Part shown: positions 1 through 3,894 of the stretch, one piece after another
Layout of the letters: each line of letters starts with the position of its first letter
Position numbering within the stretch: position 1 is the first letter of the stretch
Origin: Euryarchaeota archaeon UBA82
GTDB taxonomy: Archaea > Thermoplasmatota > Poseidoniia > Poseidoniales > Poseidoniaceae
DNA: 7,149 bases
Direction of reading: 5' to 3'
NCBI GenBank assembly: GCA_002496635.1
Contig: DAKQ01000103.1
Span: forward strand, 1,531 to 8,679
Translations under genes and position numbers: made by a program
Notes under the pieces: model-generated
The model's database searches: none
Seen by the model: the letters and a program-made list of their open reading frames with translations, nothing else
Told to the model about the DNA's origin: nothing

Positions 1-402
1 CCTCTCCTTTGGTCCGATTCAGATAGCGATGGATATGCAGATCAAACTGGAACAAACCAATCTGATGATTGTCCAGATGTCTTTGGTTCATCATCGAATG
101 ATGTACGCGGCTGCCTCGACTCGGATGGTGATGGTTGGTCTGATGAATCTGATCAATATCCAAACGATGCTTCGAAGTATCTTGCCTCAGAAGATTCTAG
201 CGACAATACGACTCTTCTGTTAAGTGCAGTCTTCGGAATCATTGTGTTATCTTTGCTTGCCGTCGTTCTGGTACGAAGAAAGAGCTCCTCTGAGATAGAA
301 ATGAACCAAACTCCCCCTCCTTTACCACCTGGTGGATTGCCTGTAGGATGGACCATGGAACAATGGGCTTGGTACGGCGAAGATTATCTGAAGAATCAAT
401 AG
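1..402 (+). CDS. C-terminal part of a TSP3-repeat surface protein with membrane anchor (5' end outside window)
   Basis: The reading frame is open from the window edge and ends at TAG 400-402, giving 133 visible residues. Residues 5-15 (DSDSDGYADQT) and 39-54 (LDSDGDGWSDESDQYP) are Asp-rich, calcium-loop motifs of the thrombospondin type 3 kind, with Cys24 and Cys38 between them as a possible disulfide. A single hydrophobic helix at about 70-91 is followed by Arg-Arg-Lys, the usual stop-transfer signal, so the repeats should be outside the cell and the last ~40 residues inside. The tail has a proline run (PPPLPP) and then GLPVGWTMEQW-x-WYG. I recall similar tails at the ends of marine Thermoplasmatota surface proteins, but its role is unknown to me. 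The extracellular head lies beyond the window, so no function can be given. The gene converges on the TSP3 gene at 492-2756. An alternative ORF beginning at the ATG at 29 is a shadow in another frame. Confidence 0.85.
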   Translation, partial: PLLWSDSDSDGYADQTGTNQSDDCPDVFGSSSNDVRGCLDSDGDGWSDESDQYPNDASKYLASEDSSDNTTLLLSAVFGIIVLSLLAVVLVRRKSSSEIEMNQTPPPLPPGGLPVGWTMEQWAWYGEDYLKNQ

Positions 403-414
403 ATTCTATCATGA

Positions 415-432
415 GCAAAGGGTACCCTTTGC
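415..432. terminator. Perfect 18-bp palindrome in the convergent gap; candidate bidirectional terminator hairpin
   Basis: The sequence GCAAAGGGTACCCTTTGC is identical to its own reverse complement. As RNA it can form a 7-bp stem with a GTAC tetraloop on either strand. It starts 12 nt after the stop of the upstream (+) gene and lies about 60 nt beyond the stop of the facing (-) gene, where a shared terminator would be expected. No poly-U run follows directly on either strand, and archaeal termination does not normally need a hairpin. A protein-binding site or a 3'-end processing signal is therefore also possible. Confidence 0.4.
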
Positions 433-449
433 ACGTCCTCCAGTGCAAA
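428..449. repeat. Inverted repeat overlapping the palindrome (alternative hairpin)
   Basis: TTTGCAC at 428-434 is the reverse complement of GTGCAAA at 443-449, with an 8-nt loop. The left arm shares TTTGC (428-432) with the right half of the 18-bp palindrome at 415-432, so the two hairpins cannot both form fully in one transcript. Read on the minus strand, as the 3' UTR of the 492-2756 gene, CTCTTTT leads into this hairpin. The base pairing is seen directly; any function is inferred. Confidence 0.4.
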
Positions 450-491
450 AGAGATCCAGATAGGCCCTCTAACACATCCAATCAAATTTGG

Positions 492-2756
492 TTATTCCTT
501 GACGTACAGTGCATAGCCGCCATCAGTTGAATGCCAGTGACTTCCATCGTTTGCAAGATACCATTGAATCCCTTTTTCGTCTTTATCAAGCCACTTACCA
601 GAAGGCAACTCCTGCCAATTCTTGACGAAGGCCTTGGCATCCTGAATTGGAGGGAGGGGCGTTTCGTCAACAGTTTCAGAAAGTTCCTTTTCGGGAACAA
701 ATAAATGCATTTCATCCTCTTCATCATCAGATGGCATTTTACGAATTACTCGAAATATAACAACAAGCGAAATGGCTAGTATACCAACAGCTAGGCCAAC
801 ATCAATCAAAACATCTGAAATCGATTGATATCTCGCTACTGATGAAAATGCGTCAGAATTGTCACCTACCCCGTCACCATCGCTGTCCGACGTTTCTGAA
901 GCATCGCCAGGAAATGCATCGGCATTGTCTCCTACGCCGTCTCCATCTCTATCCAGCGTTTCTGAAGCATCGTCAGGAAATACGTCAAAAGTGTCTCCAA
1001 CACCATCATCATCGCTATCCAATGTTTCTAGGAAATCGTATGGGAATGCATCGGTATTGTCTCCGACACCGTCGTTGTCAGTGTCCAATGTTTCCGAATC
1101 ATCATCGGGAAATGCATCAGCATTGTCTCCAACGCCATCATTGTCTGTGTCGGCAATTTCACTCGAATCATTTGGTGCCCAATCGGAATTATCGCCAACC
1201 CCATCGCCGTCACTGTCTACAGTTTCTGAAGCATCGGCAGGAAAAGCATCGGCATTGTCTCCCACTCCGTCTTCGTCATTATCTGCGGACTCAGTGGAAT
1301 CGTTAGGTGCCCAATCCGAATTATCTCCGACTCCATCACCATCCGAGTCGTTTGTTTCAGAGGGATCTGAGGGAAAAGCATCCTCATCGTTGGCGACACC
1401 ATCCCCGTCGTTGTCGATCAATGGGTCACAACCATCGACAATGCCATCTAGATCAACATCGATGCCATCATCAAATCCTTCACAACGGTCTGAATTATCT
1501 CCGACCCCATCATCATCTGTATCGAACCATTCAGTTTGATCATATGGGAAGAGGTCATCCCAATCGTAATATCCATCACTGTCAAGATCAGAAGGAGTAT
1601 GTTTTGCGTAGACTAAATTCTCATTTTCGCCGTCTTGGTAAGCAATATGAATTGTTCCATCTTCACCGACTGCAATTGAACTAAATTCACCGTTGCTTGG
1701 TCCAATCGATTTCGTCCTCCATGATTCAGAGTAGTTGGCTGCCACTGCATACTTTATTGTGCCACTGGGGTTGTGATGGTATGAAATATGTACACTTCCA
1801 GAGGAGTTGACTGCAATCGAAGGTTTCTTTCCGCCCTGAGATGCATCAACGGTTTCGATGGTCCAATCATCCCCGCCATAGCATAAACTCAGACAATAAG
1901 CATATTTTAGCACGTTATTTGAATGATCGGTGTACACGAGGTGATGATGATTTTCTGGAGTTATCGCAATTGAACTGTGCTTTCCAACATTCCCGTTACT
2001 CTGCACAGTAGATTTGTATATGGAAGATGACCAACTTGTGGAATAATACGATGCAACCTTCATGTTTGTGTATTGTTGGTGGTAGTAACTGATGCGATAT
2101 TTATTATCTGAGGAAAGCGCTATTGAGTTCCCTCCTCCTATGTTGCCATATTCAGAATCATCAACGGTTGATTTGACCCAACTGTTTCCCTCTAACTTTG
2201 CATACTTCAGATGATAATTTTGAAATTCATAGTATGACACATGTGGTTTCCCATTCGAATCCAATGCAAGTGATGTACTGTAACCAAATGATCCTGAATT
2301 ATCTATTGTTGAAATCGTCCAAGAGATACCATCAAAATTAGCATATTTTAAATTAAAATTATCGTAATCAATGTATGATATGTGGATAGAATCACTTGAA
2401 TCGATTTTAAGCGAAACTCCCTCGCCCGTGACATCGACCTCGTCGCCAATGGTATCGATTATCTGGGTAGACCAAACGCCACCAAGGTTTGTTGCATAAC
2501 TCAGTGCATTGTTTTGAAAATCTAGATATGCGATGTGTATGGTTCCTGCGGAATCGATTCCAAGAGAGGAAGCCATTCCTGTATTTGCCGAATTATCTAT
2601 ATTTACTATATTGAATTGAAACAAATCACCAAGTTGCTCACTATTTCGTATTTGAATTTCGTCAGCGAGATCTTCTTGGAATAAAGAAACGGGAGTGATA
2701 AGGTACATCATAAGAACTAGGGTTGTTGAGAGTTGGATTCTTAAGGTATTGCTCAT
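492..2756 (-). CDS. Secreted membrane-anchored protein: predicted seven-bladed beta-propeller, TSP3 calcium-loop stalk, membrane helix, Trp-rich cytoplasmic tail
   Basis: The protein has 754 residues. Residues 1-25 form a signal peptide with a hydrophobic core (TTLVLMMYLI). Seven repeats of the form S-[IL]-x-[LIV]-(N)-x-H-[IV]-[AS]-Y ... L-x-Y-A begin at residues 64, 115, 162, 211, 262, 313 and 360, spaced 47-51 residues, which fits a seven-bladed propeller. The linker after repeat five has a CxxxC (Cys288, Cys292). Residues 389-447 hold irregular TSP3 loops with Cys425 and Cys443. From 448 to 637 there are eight exact 22-residue units plus a partial ninth (DSDGDGVGDNxDAFPxDxSET), each with Asp ligands for calcium. 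One helix at 648-671 ends in Arg-Lys. The tail (672-754) is acidic, then PLPP, then Trp-rich (WQELPSGKW, IQWYLANDGSHW). The likely role is a surface adhesin or glycan/protein-binding receptor on a calcium-stiffened stalk; the ligand is unknown. The ATG at 2756 is preferred because it starts the signal peptide and has a TATA-like box 26 nt upstream, consistent with a leaderless mRNA. Confidence 0.9.
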   Translation of the reverse strand: MSNTLRIQLSTTLVLMMYLITPVSLFQEDLADEIQIRNSEQLGDLFQFNIVNIDNSANTGMASSLGIDSAGTIHIAYLDFQNNALSYATNLGGVWSTQIIDTIGDEVDVTGEGVSLKIDSSDSIHISYIDYDNFNLKYANFDGISWTISTIDNSGSFGYSTSLALDSNGKPHVSYYEFQNYHLKYAKLEGNSWVKSTVDDSEYGNIGGGNSIALSSDNKYRISYYHQQYTNMKVASYYSTSWSSSIYKSTVQSNGNVGKHSSIAITPENHHHLVYTDHSNNVLKYAYCLSLCYGGDDWTIETVDASQGGKKPSIAVNSSGSVHISYHHNPSGTIKYAVAANYSESWRTKSIGPSNGEFSSIAVGEDGTIHIAYQDGENENLVYAKHTPSDLDSDGYYDWDDLFPYDQTEWFDTDDDGVGDNSDRCEGFDDGIDVDLDGIVDGCDPLIDNDGDGVANDEDAFPSDPSETNDSDGDGVGDNSDWAPNDSTESADNDEDGVGDNADAFPADASETVDSDGDGVGDNSDWAPNDSSEIADTDNDGVGDNADAFPDDDSETLDTDNDGVGDNTDAFPYDFLETLDSDDDGVGDTFDVFPDDASETLDRDGDGVGDNADAFPGDASETSDSDGDGVGDNSDAFSSVARYQSISDVLIDVGLAVGILAISLVVIFRVIRKMPSDDEEDEMHLFVPEKELSETVDETPLPPIQDAKAFVKNWQELPSGKWLDKDEKGIQWYLANDGSHWHSTDGGYALYVKE
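846..1415 (-). repeat. 66-nt tandem repeat coding the TSP3 stalk (eight full units plus a partial one)
   Basis: The repeats encode residues 448-637 of the propeller/TSP3 protein. Eight consecutive units are exactly 22 residues (66 nt) with no length variation, and a ninth is cut short after DSDGDGVGDNSDAF. Two unit types alternate in the first part: units ending AFPxDxSE and units containing DWAPNDS. Units 2 and 4 are both the DWAPNDS type, which suggests a 132-nt dimer duplication. Corresponding units differ at many third codon positions while the Asp/Gly/Asn pattern is kept, so the array appears old and maintained by protein-level selection rather than recently expanded. Confidence 0.85.
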
Positions 2757-2778
2757 ATTATACGCTTCTATTTACTGG

Positions 2779-2785
2779 AATTAAA
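2779..2785 (-). promoter_or_regulatory. Candidate TATA box of the propeller/TSP3 gene
   Basis: On the minus strand the sequence is TTTAATT, centred 26 nt upstream of the A of the ATG at 2756. That is the archaeal TATA-to-start-site distance, so it predicts a leaderless transcript beginning at or next to the ATG. The region between box and ATG contains no Shine-Dalgarno-like motif. A convincing purine-rich BRE is not evident upstream, so the call remains tentative. Confidence 0.4.
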
Positions 2786-2994
2786 CCCATCGACTTAAAC
2801 AGATTAAGGATACCTTTTGGTCTGACACCAAATACGGGCTTCCTATACTCTTCACTTGATATTGTATATTTTGTTGAAGGAAATGGAGAATTTGGCAAGG
2901 GTCACGAGAATGAGATTTCCCCACTAATTCAGTGGCTCCAATTGAATTGGAAGGACGAGTCATCATACCCTTTGCTCAGGTATTGACAAATCAA

Positions 2995-3030
2995 AGGGGT
3001 TGCAGAGGGTCGATGCAAACGCTACCCCCT
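2995..3030 (-). terminator. Candidate 3' hairpin of the RNA methyltransferase gene
   Basis: On the minus strand, AGGGG (3030-3026) can pair with CCCCT (2999-2995), and TTGCA (3018-3014) with TGCAA (3004-3000). This gives a two-part stem with a 7-nt one-sided bulge, followed by a T-rich TTTGATTTG. It begins 17 nt after the TAA at 3048-3050. The position is right for transcript 3'-end formation, but the bulge weakens the case. Confidence 0.25.
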
Positions 3031-3047
3031 GATTGGATATACACGAC

Positions 3048-3755
3048 TTACTTCTTTGCATTACGCTGACGCAATGCTTCTACTGCAAGAACACTCACAG
3101 CAACTTGAAGATTGTAGGAGGGGACAAAACCATCCATTGGAAGCCGAACAACTTCATCACATGCATCGAGAACTTCTTGTGAAACGCCTTCTCGTTCTGC
3201 CCCAACAACGAGCAAAACATTTCCAGTCAAATCTGCATCCCAAGGCCCAACAGTTCCAACATCTTCAGCAGCTATGATTCTAAAACCTGCTTTTTTTGCA
3301 GTTGCTAAAATCGTTTCAGTATCACTGTAGACAACAGGAATAAACCGATCTGCTCTCATGCTGGAGCGACGAATTGTGCGGCGATCTTCGTGGGTCCTAG
3401 GAATGTTAAGTACAACAGCATCCGCTCCACTGACCTCAACTGTTCGAATTCCAAACCCCAAGTTTGTTGGATATTGGACGCCATCAAGAAGCCAGATCGA
3501 CCCACTTCTTGCGAATATCTCATCGAGTTCTCCTTTTGGCTCTCTTCCGACAAGTGCCAGAGCGTCCGTTGTACCTATTGCAGACATTCTCCACAAGTCA
3601 TTAGTCGAGCCTTCTTCAAGTAGGATTCCTTGTTTGATACACTCTTCCCTCAACAGTTCAGTATTCATCTCACGATCGACTAGAACAAGTTCGATATCAT
3701 GTTCTCCTTTCAGAGTTTCAAGGATATTCTGAGACCCTTGAATTTGATGAGCCAT
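3048..3755 (-). CDS. SpoU/TrmH-family RNA 2'-O-methyltransferase
   Basis: The 235-residue protein is predicted to transfer a methyl group from S-adenosylmethionine to a ribose 2'-OH in tRNA or rRNA, acting in the cytoplasm. Residues 1-70 resemble the SpoU substrate-binding domain (QIQGSQNILETLK at the start, GTTDALALVG at the end). Residues 88-233 are the SPOUT catalytic domain with a trefoil knot. Motif 1 is LDGVQYPTNLGFGIRT (Asn98, Arg104), motif 2 is GAEREGVS (185-192, Glu187), and motif 3 is LPMDGFVPSYNLQVAV (205-220, Asn215). The ATG at 3755 was chosen over the in-frame ATG at 3860 because the family's N-terminal domain begins right at MAHQIQG; the extra 35 residues match nothing in the family and would cover the divergent promoter. 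Motif 1 has Tyr where Asp is usual (Y95), and motif 3 has YNLQ in place of the common LNVS. The exact target nucleotide cannot be told from sequence. Family assignment is firm; the start is fairly sure. Confidence 0.9.
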   Translation of the reverse strand: MAHQIQGSQNILETLKGEHDIELVLVDREMNTELLREECIKQGILLEEGSTNDLWRMSAIGTTDALALVGREPKGELDEIFARSGSIWLLDGVQYPTNLGFGIRTVEVSGADAVVLNIPRTHEDRRTIRRSSMRADRFIPVVYSDTETILATAKKAGFRIIAAEDVGTVGPWDADLTGNVLLVVGAEREGVSQEVLDACDEVVRLPMDGFVPSYNLQVAVSVLAVEALRQRNAKK

Positions 3756-3828
3756 AGAAATCCCACAGGGTCGTGGTGTTTGATGTTCTCCCTCAAAGTC
3801 AATGAAAAGTTCAATTTGAAGGTGCAAC

Positions 3829-3837
3829 CATAATATG
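3829..3837. promoter_or_regulatory. Candidate shared TATA element between divergent genes
   Basis: CATAATATG is symmetric except for its central base and is the most TATA-like element in the 139-nt gap between the divergent genes. Counting about 27 nt in each direction gives a plus-strand start near 3860, which leaves a ~37-nt leader containing the GGAGGG ribosome site. It gives a minus-strand start near 3806, which leaves a ~50-nt leader for the methyltransferase. This is a positional inference, not a strong consensus match. Confidence 0.3.
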
Positions 3838-3886
3838 CCCAAATGCAACCAATAAGCCAATTGAGTTGGTAATCGCGTTGGAATCT

Positions 3887-3892
3887 GGAGGG
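3887..3892 (+). promoter_or_regulatory. Shine-Dalgarno site GGAGGG that bears on the start choice
   Basis: GGAGGG lies directly before tandem ATG codons at 3895 and 3898. It leaves 2 nt before the first ATG and 5 nt before the second. The normal spacing suits the second ATG, so translation probably begins at 3898. The site contrasts with the apparently leaderless starts of the genes at 2756 and 6637. Confidence 0.6.
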
Positions 3893-3894
3893 CT

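Larger units (their letters stand above)
2757..3047. other. 291-nt gene-free stretch with clustered small inverted repeats
   Basis: No convincing gene was found here on either strand. Small open frames exist, but none looks like a protein family and the longest runs into the neighbouring gene. The stretch contains CCACT/AGTGG (2921-2925 with 2931-2935); TCCAATT/AATTGGA around one central base (2937-2951); CCCTTTG/CAAAGGG (2968-2974 with 2992-2998); and a larger imperfect hairpin at 2995-3030. The left end holds the promoter of the 492-2756 gene and the right end is the 3' flank of the methyltransferase gene. A small structured RNA is possible but unproven. Confidence 0.5.

Noticed and set aside
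859..1539. A 226-codon plus-strand frame of Ser/Pro-rich repeats (LSPTPSPSLS) opposite the TSP3 array
   Set aside because: It is the antisense of the 66-nt repeats. The repetitive low-complexity product follows from the Asp/Gly-rich codons on the other strand, and the minus-strand protein has clear domains and a signal peptide.
2781..2966. A 61-codon minus-strand frame upstream of the propeller gene
   Set aside because: It has no recognisable features, its end overlaps the candidate TATA box, and its start is preceded only by AAAGGGT with poor spacing.
412..2978. The 13-mer TGAGCAAAGGGTA at 412-424 recurs on the minus strand at 2978-2966, in sense orientation downstream of a gene in both cases
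   Set aside because: About one 13-nt match on either strand is expected by chance in a window this size; flanking bases differ, so I do not call it a repeat element.
2723..2986. An 87-codon plus-strand frame in the gene-free stretch
   Set aside because: Its only ATG lies inside the signal-peptide region of the 492-2756 gene, it resembles no family, and it has no later start codon.
3756..3860. N-terminal extension of the methyltransferase from the ATG at 3860
   Set aside because: The extra 35 residues match no SpoU feature and would cover the only plausible promoter region of the divergent gene; the family domain starts at the ATG at 3755.
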